From Achromobacter xylosoxidans A8 (lineage in GTDB: Bacteria; Pseudomonadota; Gammaproteobacteria; Burkholderiales; Burkholderiaceae_B), in contig NC_014640.1 in assembly GCF_000165835.1 (NCBI RefSeq), forward strand, positions 1,426,001 through 1,490,000: 64,000 nt of DNA, read 5' to 3'. The position numbers and the translations under genes are program-made. The notes beneath the pieces were generated by a model that saw nothing but the letters and a program-made list of their open reading frames with translations, ran no database searches and had not been told where the DNA came from. Position 1 is the first letter of the stretch. Each line of letters starts with the position of its first letter. Positions 25,072 to 33,652 of this stretch are shown one piece after another.

Positions 25072-26530
25072 GGGGGCGGGCCGGCAGCGTGACCACGGCG
25101 TCCAGGCCGCCGCCGACGCGGTTGCTCAGGGCCAATCGGCCCTGATGGATGTCGACCACGCGCTTGATGATGGACAGGCCCAGGCCGGCGCCGGGCGCGC
25201 GCGGATTCGGTCCACGCACGAAGCGCTCGAAGGCGGCGTTGGCCAGCGCCGGCGGAATGCCTGGCCCCTGGTCGGATACGGCAATGCGCCAGCCATCGTC
25301 CTGCGGCTCCAGCCGTACGTCGATGTGGCCGTCTTCCGTGGCGCCGTGGCGCAGGGCGTTGTCGATGAGATTCTTGAAGGCTTCGCGCAGCATCAGGCTG
25401 TCGCCCAGAATGGTGGGGGGACTGCCAGGCGCATGGGCAGGCAGGTGCAGGCGGACGTCGGGTTGGGGATCGGCTTGCGGGACCGTGTCGTACACCGCCT
25501 GGCGCAACAGTTCGGCCAGATCCACCGGCTGGAACTGGCGCACGTTGCTGCGGTGGATGACGCTGGCGTCGCTCAACAACTGGTTGACCAGGCGCGAGAG
25601 CTTTTCGGCGTTGCGCAGCACGGCCAGCAGGCTGCGGCGCTGTTCGGCGGGATCTTCTTCGTCCAGCGCGACTTCCATCTGCGCATGCAGCGCGGCCAGC
25701 GGCGTGCGCAGCTGGTGCGCGGCCTCGGCGATGAAGAGGCGCAGGGTGTCCAGGTTTTCCGACAGGCGCGCCATGAAGCCGTCCAGCGAGTGCACCAGCG
25801 TGTCGAGTTCCTCGGGTACCGGGGCGGCGATGGGATGCAGATCGGATGCGCTGCGGGCCGCCAGTTCGCGTTCGATGCGGCGTATGGGGGAGAGCGAACG
25901 CAGCAGGCCCCAATAGGCCAGCGCCAGCGCCGCGGCGGTGAAGCCGATCAGCGCCAGCGTGCCTTGCCAGAGGATGCCCGCCGCCAGCGCATTGCGAGCT
26001 TCGCGAGTTTGCGCGACCTGGATGAGCGCGGTCTCGGCGTTGCGGGGGCCGGCGATCTTGCGCTCCATCCAGGCGATGCGTACCGGCTCGCCTTGGTAGC
26101 TGGCGTCGTACAGGCGGGGCGTGTACGCCGGCCCGTCCTTACCGCGGCTGGGCGGCGCGGGAAGGTCCGCGTAGCCGGAGATCAGCGCGCCGCCGGCGTC
26201 GCCGACACGGTAGAACACGCGGTCGCGCGGCGCCTGCTCCAGCAGCGCCAGCGAGGCATAGGGCATGTCCATGCGCCATTCGCCCTGCACCAACTGCAGG
26301 CTGTCGGCGATGGACAGCACCGAGGAGCGCAGCAGCTGGTCGTAGGTGGTGTCGGCAGTCTGATTCGCATAGCCGCGCACCAGCAGGTAGAGCGTGGCCA
26401 AGGCGACGACGAACAGCGCCAGCAGCATGGCCAGCAGGCGGCGCTTGATCGAGATGCGGCCCTGCGCGGCGGCGGGCCGGGCGGGTTCAGTCCCGGCCGG
26501 AGCCGGACGCGGCGGGGCTGTCGTGGTCAT
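25061..26530 (-). CDS. Two-component sensor histidine kinase (TctE-like)
   Basis: A 489-residue inner-membrane kinase. It has a first membrane helix (about 33-50), a periplasmic sensor with the 2CSK_N look (ADTTYDQLLRSSVLSIADSL), a second helix (about 178-197) and a HAMP-like linker. The H-box is AEAAHQLRTPLAALHAQME, the N-box NLIDNALRHG, and the G-boxes DQGPGIPPA and GAGLGLSI. The sensor type matches TctE, which controls tricarboxylate uptake. The gene overlaps the response regulator by 44 bp and the binding-protein gene by 11 bp, so all three are coupled. Confidence 0.9.
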   Translation of the reverse strand: MTTTAPPRPAPAGTEPARPAAAQGRISIKRRLLAMLLALFVVALATLYLLVRGYANQTADTTYDQLLRSSVLSIADSLQLVQGEWRMDMPYASLALLEQAPRDRVFYRVGDAGGALISGYADLPAPPSRGKDGPAYTPRLYDASYQGEPVRIAWMERKIAGPRNAETALIQVAQTREARNALAAGILWQGTLALIGFTAAALALAYWGLLRSLSPIRRIERELAARSASDLHPIAAPVPEELDTLVHSLDGFMARLSENLDTLRLFIAEAAHQLRTPLAALHAQMEVALDEEDPAEQRRSLLAVLRNAEKLSRLVNQLLSDASVIHRSNVRQFQPVDLAELLRQAVYDTVPQADPQPDVRLHLPAHAPGSPPTILGDSLMLREAFKNLIDNALRHGATEDGHIDVRLEPQDDGWRIAVSDQGPGIPPALANAAFERFVRGPNPRAPGAGLGLSIIKRVVDIHQGRLALSNRVGGGLDAVVTLPARPHEA

Positions 26531-27194
26531 CGGTGGCGGTCAGGAGGTAGCCAGTGCCGCGCTGCGTTTCGATGCGCAGGGGCGAGCCTTCGAGCTTGCG
26601 GCGCAGCCGGGCGATATAGACCTCGATGGCGTTGGGAGCCGCATCGTCGTCGAAGGCGAACAGCTTGTGGGCGATTTCGGTCTTGCTGACGGCGCGGTTC
26701 ATGCCGGCCAGCAGGATCTCCAGCAGGCTGTATTCGCGCTTGGGCAATTCGATGCGCTGGCCGGCCAGCGTGACCTGGCGCGCCGCGCTGTCGATGACCA
26801 GTTCGCCAAAGCGCAGCACGCCGGCGGCCTGGGCGCTGGGGCGTCGCAGCAGGGCGCGGCAGCGGGCTTCCAGTTCGCGGAAATCGAAGGGTTTGGCCAG
26901 GTAGTCGTCGGCGCCGGTATCCAGGGCGTGGACGCGGTCTTCGATGTCGATGCGGGCGGTCAGCGCCAGCACCGGCGTCTTGCTGCCGCGGTCGCGCAGC
27001 CGATGCAGGATGTCGAAGCCCGACATACGGGGCAGGCCGATGTCCAGGATGACGAGGTCGAAGGTTTCGTACTGCAGCACGCCGTCGGCGCTGAGGCCGT
27101 CGTTCTGGCAGTCGACGGCATGGCCGAGACGGCGCAGCCGGCGCACGAGTGCGTCGGCAAGGTCCGCGTCGTCTTCGATCACCAGTATGCGCAT
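26487..27194 (-). CDS. OmpR-family response regulator (TctD-like)
   Basis: A 235-residue regulator. The receiver domain has phosphoacceptor D51 (LVILDIGLPRMSG), acidic pocket EDD (7-9) and the conserved lysine in YLAKPF. The C-terminal winged helix ends RRKLEGSPLRIETQRGTGYLL. The start at 27194 is the canonical MRILVIEDD. It is the first gene of the regulator-kinase-binding-protein operon and is divergent from the CitMHS transporter, its likely target. Confidence 0.92.
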   Translation of the reverse strand: MRILVIEDDADLADALVRRLRRLGHAVDCQNDGLSADGVLQYETFDLVILDIGLPRMSGFDILHRLRDRGSKTPVLALTARIDIEDRVHALDTGADDYLAKPFDFRELEARCRALLRRPSAQAAGVLRFGELVIDSAARQVTLAGQRIELPKREYSLLEILLAGMNRAVSKTEIAHKLFAFDDDAAPNAIEVYIARLRRKLEGSPLRIETQRGTGYLLTATDDHDSPAASGSGRD

Positions 27195-27251
27195 GGGGCG
27201 ATTGTCGCATGGCTGGACCAGCCTCCCCACGCCGCACTCGCATTCAAAAAA

Positions 27252-27268
27252 CGACAGGTTGCCGACAG
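27252..27268 (+). promoter_or_regulatory. Direct repeat, candidate response-regulator site
   Basis: CGACAG occurs at 27252-27257 and again at 27263-27268, an 11-bp offset that places both copies on the same face of the helix. This is the usual arrangement for OmpR-family regulators. It lies in the 158-bp region between the response regulator and the CitMHS transporter. By-eye assignment. Confidence 0.35.
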
Positions 27269-27352
27269 CTTTTATTTCTAGTCTTGCGGTCGCGCTTCCC
27301 CCAGCCGGAGGCGCGACACACGCATAACAACGACTAGCCGGAGATAACCCTC

Positions 27353-28693
27353 ATGCTTCTGACCCTGCTTGGCTTCGGCATGGTGATCACGTTCATGACG
27401 CTGATCATGACCAAGCGCCTGTCGCCGTTGGTGGCGCTGATCCTTGTCCCCATTATTTTCGCCCTGCTGGGCGGGTTCGGCTCGGGCATCGACAAGATGA
27501 TGCTGGACGGCATCCGCAAGATCGCGCCTACCGGCGTGATGCTGATGTTCGCCATCCTGTACTTCGGGGTCATGATCGACGCCGGCCTGTTCGATCCCAT
27601 CGTGGGCCGCATCCTGCGCGCGGTGAAGGGCGATCCGCTGAAGATCGTGGTGGGCACGACCGTGCTGGCGCTGGTGATCTCGCTGGACGGCGACGGTTCG
27701 ACCACCTACATGATCGTGGTGGCGTCGATGCTGCCGCTGTACCGTCGCCTGAAGATGAACGCGCTGTCGATGACCTGTCTGGCGATGCTGGCCAGCGGCG
27801 TCATGAACCTGACGCCCTGGGGCGGCCCGACGGCGCGCGCCGCAAGCGCCTTGCACGTGGACGCGGGCGATATCTTCGTGCCGCTGGTGCCGGTGATGGG
27901 CGTGGCCATCGTGTCGATTCTGATCCTGGCCTTCTTCCTGGGCCTGCGCGAACGCCGCCGCCTGGGCGTGCTGTCGCTGCCGGACGGCGCCTCGCTGCAC
28001 GCGGGCTACGACGAGGACGGTCCCAAGAACCTGCCCGAGATCGAGGTCGACCAGGACCTGCGCCGCCCCAAGCTGCTGTGGGTGAACGCCGGCCTGACGC
28101 TGGCGCTGATGGTGAGCCTGGTGCTGGGCGTGCTGCCGCTGCCGGTGTTGTTCATGATTGCCTTCGCGATTGCGCTGGTCATCAACTATCCCGACCTGGC
28201 CGAACAGCGCCGCCGCGTCGCGCAGCACGCGGGCAATGTGTTGTCGGTGGTGTCGCTGATTTTCGCCGCGGGGATCTTTACCGGCATCCTGTCTGGCACC
28301 GGCATGGTCGAGGCCATGTCGCGCAGCCTGCTGGCCGTGATTCCGGATGCCATGGGTCCGTACCTGGCCGGCATTACCGCGCTGGTCAGTCTGCCGTTCA
28401 CCTTCTTCATGTCCAACGACGCCTTCTACTTCGGCGTGCTGCCCATCCTGAGCGAAGCGGCCCAGGGCTACGGCATTTCGCCCGTCGAGATGGCGCGCGC
28501 CTCGCTGATCGGCCAGCCGGTGCATTTGCTGAGTCCGCTGGTGCCGTCGACCTACCTGCTGGTCGGCCTGGCCGGCGTGGATTTTGGCGACCACCAGCGC
28601 TATGCGCTGAAGTGGGCCACGATGGTCTGCCTGGTGATGCTGGCCGCGGCGCTGGCGTTCGGCTTGTTCCCGCTGGTCGGCCAGGTGGCCTGA
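27353..28693 (+). CDS. CitMHS-family citrate:cation symporter
   Basis: A 446-residue membrane transporter with about 11-12 hydrophobic helices. The family features are MLLTLLGFGMVITFMTLIM at the N-terminus, ALVISLDGDGSTTYMIVVASMLP, and PFTFFMSNDAFYFGVLPIL with the conserved acidic pair near residues 360-365. Members import citrate with divalent metal or protons. It is divergent from a TctDE-like system and followed 38 bp later by an SDR gene, which may be cotranscribed. Confidence 0.87.
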   Translation: MLLTLLGFGMVITFMTLIMTKRLSPLVALILVPIIFALLGGFGSGIDKMMLDGIRKIAPTGVMLMFAILYFGVMIDAGLFDPIVGRILRAVKGDPLKIVVGTTVLALVISLDGDGSTTYMIVVASMLPLYRRLKMNALSMTCLAMLASGVMNLTPWGGPTARAASALHVDAGDIFVPLVPVMGVAIVSILILAFFLGLRERRRLGVLSLPDGASLHAGYDEDGPKNLPEIEVDQDLRRPKLLWVNAGLTLALMVSLVLGVLPLPVLFMIAFAIALVINYPDLAEQRRRVAQHAGNVLSVVSLIFAAGIFTGILSGTGMVEAMSRSLLAVIPDAMGPYLAGITALVSLPFTFFMSNDAFYFGVLPILSEAAQGYGISPVEMARASLIGQPVHLLSPLVPSTYLLVGLAGVDFGDHQRYALKWATMVCLVMLAAALAFGLFPLVGQVA

Positions 28694-28731
28694 GCGGCGG
28701 CGCGATACCGTCTTTTCAAAAGGGGAAGTAC

Positions 28732-29472
28732 ATGGCTTTGCGCATTGCTTACGTCACCAGCGGAATGGGCCACACGGGCACCGCGATCTGCCAGGCGTTG
28801 CACAACGCGGGACACCGCGTGGTGGCAGGCTGCGGGCCGCGCTCCTCGCGCAAGGACCACTGGCTGAAGGAACAGAAGTCCCTGGGCTACGACTTCATCG
28901 CGTCCGAGGGCGACGCCACGGATTGGGCCTCGACCGAGGCGGCCTTCGCCAAGGTGCGGCGCGAAGTCGGCGAGATCGACGTGCTGGTCAACAATGCCGG
29001 CGCCATGCTGGACATGCGGTTCCGCCAGATGAGCCACGCGGACTGGTCGGCGGTGCTGCGCAGCAATCTGGACACGCTGTTCAACACCACCAAGCAGGTG
29101 GTCGACAGCATGGCCGACCGCGGCTGGGGTCGCATCATCAACATCGGCTCCGTCGCGGCGGAGAAAGGCCAGATCGGCCAGATCAACTACGCCACCGCCA
29201 AGGGCGCGGTGATCGGCTTCACGCGTTCACTGGCGCAGGAAGTGGCGGCGCGCGGCGTGACCGTCAACCTGGCGTCGCCGGGCTTCATCGCCGACGATAC
29301 CGTGAAGGCGTTTCCGCCGGCCCTGCTGGACCGCATCATTGAAAGCGTGCCGGTGGGCCGTCTCGGCACGGCCAAGGATCTGGCGGGGCTGTGCGCCTGG
29401 CTGGCATCGGACGAGGCGGCGTTCGTGACGGGGGCGAACTACGCGATCAATGGCGGCGTGTATATGAGTTGA
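28732..29472 (+). CDS. SDR-family oxidoreductase, acetoacetyl-CoA reductase (PhaB)-like
   Basis: A 246-residue NAD(P)H-dependent short-chain dehydrogenase. The cofactor site is YVTSGMGHTGTAICQAL, a PhaB-like variant of the TGxxxGxG motif, followed by VNNAGAML. Catalytic serine is in INIGSVAAEKGQIGQ and the YxxxK is INYATAKGA. The C-terminus GANYAINGGVYM is PhaB-like. It may reduce acetoacetyl-CoA to 3-hydroxybutyryl-CoA for polyhydroxyalkanoate. It lies downstream of a citrate transporter with no thiolase or synthase nearby, so the physiological substrate is open. Confidence 0.8.
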   Translation: MALRIAYVTSGMGHTGTAICQALHNAGHRVVAGCGPRSSRKDHWLKEQKSLGYDFIASEGDATDWASTEAAFAKVRREVGEIDVLVNNAGAMLDMRFRQMSHADWSAVLRSNLDTLFNTTKQVVDSMADRGWGRIINIGSVAAEKGQIGQINYATAKGAVIGFTRSLAQEVAARGVTVNLASPGFIADDTVKAFPPALLDRIIESVPVGRLGTAKDLAGLCAWLASDEAAFVTGANYAINGGVYMS

Positions 29473-29478
29473 GGGCGG

Positions 29479-29493
29479 GGCGGCGAGGCCGCC
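29479..29493. terminator. Short GC hairpin between convergent genes
   Basis: GGCGGC (29479-29484), loop GAG, GCCGCC (29488-29493), in the 27-bp gap between the SDR stop and the antitoxin stop. It is a compact stem without a U-tract and could end transcription from either side only weakly. Confidence 0.4.
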
Positions 29494-29499
29494 TCGCAC

Positions 29500-29859
29500 T
29501 TACACGTCGATCTGGTCGAAATGCACGCCCAGGGCGGCCGCAATGCGCTCGCGAGTGCTTCTCCTGGGATTTGCATCGGCGGACTCCATCGCCGCGTAAC
29601 TAGGCTGACGTATGCCTAGGCGTGCCGCCATGTCGACCTGGGTGATCCCCAGATATTCGCGCCATGCGCGCACGATGCTCCAGCCGTTGCTGGTCATCAG
29701 CGTGACGACTTCATGTGGAATCGCGCCATCGGCGGGAATGCGCGGCGGCCGCCGGGAAATGGCTGCCGGTGCTCCAGTCAAGGCGAGATACTCCGAATAG
29801 GGCAAGACGACGAATGCGGGCTTGCCGTCCGATTCGAGTATGGTGGGATGCAGGCGCAT
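29500..29859 (-). CDS. XRE-family antitoxin with a Phd/YefM-like N-terminus
   Basis: A 119-residue antitoxin. The first 30 residues (ILESDGKPAFVVLPYSEYLAL) resemble the start of Phd/YefM proteins, and the C-terminal half is a Cro/CI helix-turn-helix (YLGITQVDMAARLGIRQPSYAAMES). It lies 21 bp downstream of the RelE-like toxin on the same strand, the toxin-first order of HigBA systems. It should neutralise the toxin and repress the pair through the palindromes upstream. Confidence 0.85.
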   Translation of the reverse strand: MRLHPTILESDGKPAFVVLPYSEYLALTGAPAAISRRPPRIPADGAIPHEVVTLMTSNGWSIVRAWREYLGITQVDMAARLGIRQPSYAAMESADANPRRSTRERIAAALGVHFDQIDV

Positions 29860-29880
29860 GGGGGCGTTTTCTGGCTCAGC

Positions 29881-30135
29881 TCAATAGGTATGGTCGTCGC
29901 GCCGTTTCACTTCCTGGATCTCGATGATACGGACGACCGCAGCAACGTCGAACAGCACCCGATACTGGCCTATACGTAGACGAAACCCATATTGGTGATT
30001 GGTCAGTGCTTTGACATTGCGCGACGCGGGAAACATCTCCAGTTCAGCGACCTCCTCAACGATCCGGCTTTGGTCGACGGGAGAGATTTTCCTTAACTGC
30101 TTGACCGCTGTTTTGGTCCAGTTGATCGAGAACAT
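29881..30135 (-). CDS. RelE/ParE-superfamily toxin
   Basis: An 84-residue toxin. The RelE fold pattern is clear: INWTKTAVKQLRKISPVDQSRIVEEVAEL (first strand and two helices), then VKALTNHQYGFRLRIGQYRVLFDV and IIEIQEVKRRDDHTY. The basic residues and terminal tyrosine match ribosome-dependent mRNA interferases of the RelE type. It is the first gene of the pair. Confidence 0.87.
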   Translation of the reverse strand: MFSINWTKTAVKQLRKISPVDQSRIVEEVAELEMFPASRNVKALTNHQYGFRLRIGQYRVLFDVAAVVRIIEIQEVKRRDDHTY

Positions 30136-30153
30136 TCGGCATTCGCATACGGT

Positions 30154-30174
30154 TATAGCTTAAGCTATATAGCT
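30154..30174. promoter_or_regulatory. Overlapping palindromic operators upstream of the toxin-antitoxin pair
   Basis: TATAGCTTAAGCTATA (30154-30169) is a perfect 16-bp palindrome, and AGCTATATAGCT (30163-30174) is a second perfect palindrome overlapping it. Together they give three AGCT half-sites 19-39 bp upstream of the toxin ATG (30135). This is the expected position for autorepression by the antitoxin, overlapping the promoter; the AT-rich ATAGCT tracts could also form the -10. Confidence 0.65.
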
Positions 30175-30299
30175 TTTCAAGCCTTCCCATTGCTTTGCAA
30201 GAAGAAATGATCAGGCGCCCTCTCCCTTCTAAGATTTTTGATGAGGGCCGATCAAGCTCTTGAGGCTACTTCAGGACGAATGCCGATTTATTGCCGCGC

Positions 30300-31265
30300 T
30301 CAATTCGCCAGCTTCACCGCCCCGCTATCAATCAGCTTCTGCCACTTGGCGCTGTCCGCCTGGATGAACGACTGCAATTCATCCCGCGAGCCGCCGCCGG
30401 CGATCATGCCGGCGTTCTCAAGGGCGGCCTTGAACTCCGGCGTGGCCACGGCGGCGCGTAGCGCGGCGTTGACCTGATCCAGCTGCGCGGCCGGGATGTC
30501 CTTGCTGGCCGCGACCGAGAACCACTGAGTGGCGGCGTAACCCTTGAAGCCGGTTTCTTCCACCGTGGGTACGTCGGGCAGGCTGTCCAGGCGGTAGGGC
30601 GTGGTGACGGCGTAGGCCTTGAGCACGCCGGCCTTGATCTGCGGCATGACCGGCGCCGAGCCCAGGATGGCCAGGGGGATCTGGCCGCCGGCCACGTCGG
30701 CCACCGCCTGGCCGCCGCCCTTGTAGGGCACGTGCACGATGCGGGTGCCGGCATACTGGTTGAGCAGTTCACCCGCCAGGTTCTGGGACGTGCCGTTGCC
30801 GGAGCTGCCGTAGCTCCAGGCTTCGGGCCGTTGGCGGGCGTCGGCCAGCACCTCCTGCAAGGACGGCTTGGCGCCCTTGGCGGGGCCGACGATGACCATG
30901 GGGCCTTGGGCCATCAGGATGACGGGCGCCAGTTCACGGCCGATTTCGGGCTGGGGCGTGGGGTAGATCAACGGACCGGGCACCGTCAGCAGATAGCCGT
31001 CGCTGGCCTTGCTGCGCGCCACCAGTTGCAGCGCGATGGCGCCTGCCGCGCCGGGGCGGTTTTCGACGATGACGTTCAGGCCGCTGCGCCGGGCCAGTTC
31101 CTGGGCGGCGAGGCGGGTCAGTACGTCGGCGGTGCCGCCTGGGACGAAGCCGATCACCCAGGTGATCTGCTTGCCGGGCCATTCCAGCTTGGCGTCCGCC
31201 GCGCTGGCGGTGGCGGTCAGCGCGGCGCCCAGCAGCAGCGCGCAGCAGCGGATAGCGAATTTCAT
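30300..31265 (-). CDS. Bug-family (TctC-type) periplasmic solute receptor
   Basis: A 321-residue exported binding protein. The signal peptide ends at TASAAD. The Bug signature is ITWVIGFVPGGTADVLTRLAAQEL, then VIVENRPGAAGAIALQLVA and SYGSSGNGTSQNLAGELL. Such receptors bind carboxylates or related small acids, and in Bordetella/Achromobacter they are often not linked to TctAB permease genes, as here. It lies 41 bp downstream of a sulfatase gene and probably captures that enzyme's substrate or product. Confidence 0.9.
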   Translation of the reverse strand: MKFAIRCCALLLGAALTATASAADAKLEWPGKQITWVIGFVPGGTADVLTRLAAQELARRSGLNVIVENRPGAAGAIALQLVARSKASDGYLLTVPGPLIYPTPQPEIGRELAPVILMAQGPMVIVGPAKGAKPSLQEVLADARQRPEAWSYGSSGNGTSQNLAGELLNQYAGTRIVHVPYKGGGQAVADVAGGQIPLAILGSAPVMPQIKAGVLKAYAVTTPYRLDSLPDVPTVEETGFKGYAATQWFSVAASKDIPAAQLDQVNAALRAAVATPEFKAALENAGMIAGGGSRDELQSFIQADSAKWQKLIDSGAVKLAN

Positions 31266-31306
31266 GTTTTCCCCTTGATGTTCTTTTGCTCAGGCCGCCG
31301 CGCGTT

Positions 31307-32638
31307 TCAGCTCGGGTCCGGCTTGCCGGGCGGCGTATTCGGATGCGCGGCGCAGGATTGGTTGAAGGACTGCACCATTTTCAGGATAGGGCCCAGCACC
31401 CAGGTATTGAAGATGAGGATGTCGCTTTCTTCCTTGGGGTCCTGCTTCAGGTTGAACAGGTACGGCGACTCCAGTTTGCCCTTGCCTTCGTTGACCTCGG
31501 GCTCCCAGTAGAAATGCAGCTTCCAGTCGCGCCATTTGACTGCGCGCAGGTCGTTCTTGATGTAGAACAGGAAGCCCTCGCGCGCCGACGCCGGACTGGC
31601 GCCGGTGAAAAAGTCGGTCTGGTCGATGCCGTCGATGGGGCGGTCCTGCGGAATGGACGCGCCGCCGATGCGTGACAGCGTGGTGTACAGGTCGGTGACG
31701 TGCACGATCTCGTTCGAGACCCGGCCAGGCTGGACCTGACCGGGCCAGCGGATCATGAAGGGCACGCGCAGGCTGCCTTCCATGGCGGTGTGGTAGGTGC
31801 CCGTCCAGGGGCCGGCCGTGCCGCGGTAGGGCTTGCGGAATTCCGGGCCGTTGTCGCTGCAGAAGATGAACACGGTGTCATCGCGCAGATTCAGCTCGTC
31901 CACCGCCTGCACGATCTGGCCGACGCGGTGGTCCATTTCCACCATGGAGTCGGCGAAGTCGCCGGCGCCGGTGCGCCCCGAGAAGTCTGGGTGCGGCAAT
32001 GTGGGAAAGTGCAGGTGCACCAGCGGCAGGTACAGGAAGAAGGGGCGGCTGGCCTCGGCGTGCTTGCGCATGAAGCCGATGGACCGGTCGACCAGTTCGG
32101 CGTCGATGCCGCGGCGGGTCTCCAGATCGTAGACCTTGACGTTTTCGGAAGGCGCACCGGCCTGGCCCTGCATGATGTGCGGGATGTCGGCGACCGAGGG
32201 ATCGAAGCCGATGGACGAGGTGAACTGGCTTTCGTCGGTGGTGCGCGGAATGCCGTACCACTCGTCGAAGCCGCGATCGGACGGATAGCGGCCGGGGATG
32301 TCGCCCAGATGCCATTTGCCGTAATGCGCCGTGGCGTAGCCCTGGCCCGACAACTGCTGGGCCAGGGTGATTTCGTCACGCGCCAGTCCTTGCGGCAGGC
32401 CGGGAGGCACGGATTGCAGGCAGCCGGTGCGGATGGGGTGGCGGCCGCTCATCAGCGCCGAGCGTGTGGGCACGCAATCGCTTTCCACGTTGAAGTTCTG
32501 TAGCAGCAATCCTTCGGAGGCCAACCGATCGATATTGGGGGTGGGCGCGCCGCGCAAGGCGCCGCCGCCGTAGCAGCCCAACTCGCCCCATCCCAGGTTG
32601 TCGGCCACGATCAATACGATATTGGGCTTCTTGTCCAC
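31307..32638 (-). CDS. Sulfatase (arylsulfatase family)
   Basis: A 443-residue formylglycine-type sulfatase. The modification motif is CVPTRSALMSGRHP with the cysteine at residue 55 (C-x-P-x-R, with S-G at the end in place of the usual T-G). The N-terminal metal site reads VADNLGWGELGCYG, with D-N rather than the common D-D. Later landmarks are HYGKWHLGD (catalytic K, H) and IFCSDNGPEF (metal D, N). No signal peptide is seen, so it is probably cytoplasmic. The divergent LysR gene is the likely regulator. Substrate unknown. Confidence 0.87.
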   Translation of the reverse strand: MDKKPNIVLIVADNLGWGELGCYGGGALRGAPTPNIDRLASEGLLLQNFNVESDCVPTRSALMSGRHPIRTGCLQSVPPGLPQGLARDEITLAQQLSGQGYATAHYGKWHLGDIPGRYPSDRGFDEWYGIPRTTDESQFTSSIGFDPSVADIPHIMQGQAGAPSENVKVYDLETRRGIDAELVDRSIGFMRKHAEASRPFFLYLPLVHLHFPTLPHPDFSGRTGAGDFADSMVEMDHRVGQIVQAVDELNLRDDTVFIFCSDNGPEFRKPYRGTAGPWTGTYHTAMEGSLRVPFMIRWPGQVQPGRVSNEIVHVTDLYTTLSRIGGASIPQDRPIDGIDQTDFFTGASPASAREGFLFYIKNDLRAVKWRDWKLHFYWEPEVNEGKGKLESPYLFNLKQDPKEESDILIFNTWVLGPILKMVQSFNQSCAAHPNTPPGKPDPS

Positions 32639-32738
32639 GTGCTGCGTCTCCTGTCGGTCCTCGGGTTTATCCAGGGATTCTAGGAGCGCGGGCTCGGCTT
32701 AATATTCCTGAAGCTGAGTCTATGCATAACCATTGATT

Positions 32739-33626
32739 ATGAATTTGTCGCTGCGTGACATCGAATACTTCCTGGCCGTGGTGGAGCACGGCAACCTGGA
32801 CCGCGCGGCGGCCGCCTGCGGCGTCAGCCAGCCGGCGCTGTCGAAGTCATTGCAGCGGCTGGAAGCCGATACCGGGCTGGCCCTGCTGGACCGAGGTGGT
32901 CGCGGATTGCGCCTGACTTCGGCGGGCCTGGCGTTTCGCGAGCATGCGCAGCGGCTGTGGGCGGAATACCGCGACGCCGTGCGCAATGCGATGGAGCTGC
33001 GCCTGGGCGAGGCCGGGCTGCTGCGCATCGGCGCCACCGGCGCCACGGTCGACAGCGTGGTGATGCCGGCGCTGCGCCGCCTGTTGCCGCGCCGGCCGGC
33101 GCTACGGGTGCAGCTGACCCAAGGGCAATCGGACGATCTCAACGATCAGGTCGCGGGCGGCAAGCTGGACCTGGCGGTGACGCCGATCTATGCCGACGTG
33201 CCGGGTTCACTGCACCAGGAACCGATCCGCGAGGACGGATTGTGCGTGGCCGCCAGCCGCAAGCATGCGCTGGCCTCGCGGCGCAAGCTGGCCTTGCGCG
33301 ACCTGGCAGGCCAGCGTTGGATTCTGCCGATGCCGGGTTCGGTGGCGCGCCATGCGTTGGAGGCCCGCTATGCCGAGGCAGGCCTGGCACAGCCTTCGGC
33401 GGCGCTGGAGGTGCAGCATTTTTCCGGAGGCGCGTTGGCGCTGTTGGCGGCCTCGGACCTGTTGGCGCTGATGCCGCAGAGCGCGCTGGGTCCGGACATC
33501 GCGGAGTTGCCGGTGGCGCTGGGCCGGCCCCTGCGGCGCAGCATGGCGCTGGTCACGCGCCATGGCACTACCTGGTCGCCGCTGATGCAGGAGTTCCGCG
33601 CGGCGGTGCTGGACGCCGCCGCTTAG
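32739..33626 (+). CDS. LysR-family transcriptional regulator
   Basis: A 295-residue regulator. The N-terminal winged helix is DIEYFLAVVEHGNLDRAAAACGVSQPALSKSLQRLEADTG, followed by the periplasmic-binding-like effector domain. The ATG at 32739 is chosen; a TTG two codons earlier is also in frame. It is divergent from the sulfatase/Bug-receptor operon (100 bp apart) and is expected to respond to the sulfate ester or its product. Confidence 0.9.
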   Translation: MNLSLRDIEYFLAVVEHGNLDRAAAACGVSQPALSKSLQRLEADTGLALLDRGGRGLRLTSAGLAFREHAQRLWAEYRDAVRNAMELRLGEAGLLRIGATGATVDSVVMPALRRLLPRRPALRVQLTQGQSDDLNDQVAGGKLDLAVTPIYADVPGSLHQEPIREDGLCVAASRKHALASRRKLALRDLAGQRWILPMPGSVARHALEARYAEAGLAQPSAALEVQHFSGGALALLAASDLLALMPQSALGPDIAELPVALGRPLRRSMALVTRHGTTWSPLMQEFRAAVLDAAA

Positions 33627-33652
33627 CGCTCCGATTCCACCTGCCTGTTGAT

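Noticed and set aside
27278..28594. 438-codon His/Gln-rich open frame opposite the CitMHS gene
   Set aside because: A typical antisense image of hydrophobic membrane-protein codons; CitMHS motifs are on the plus strand.
32733..32738. TTG start two codons upstream of the sulfatase-linked LysR gene
   Set aside because: The ATG at 32739 gives the normal LysR N-terminus; the extra two residues add nothing.
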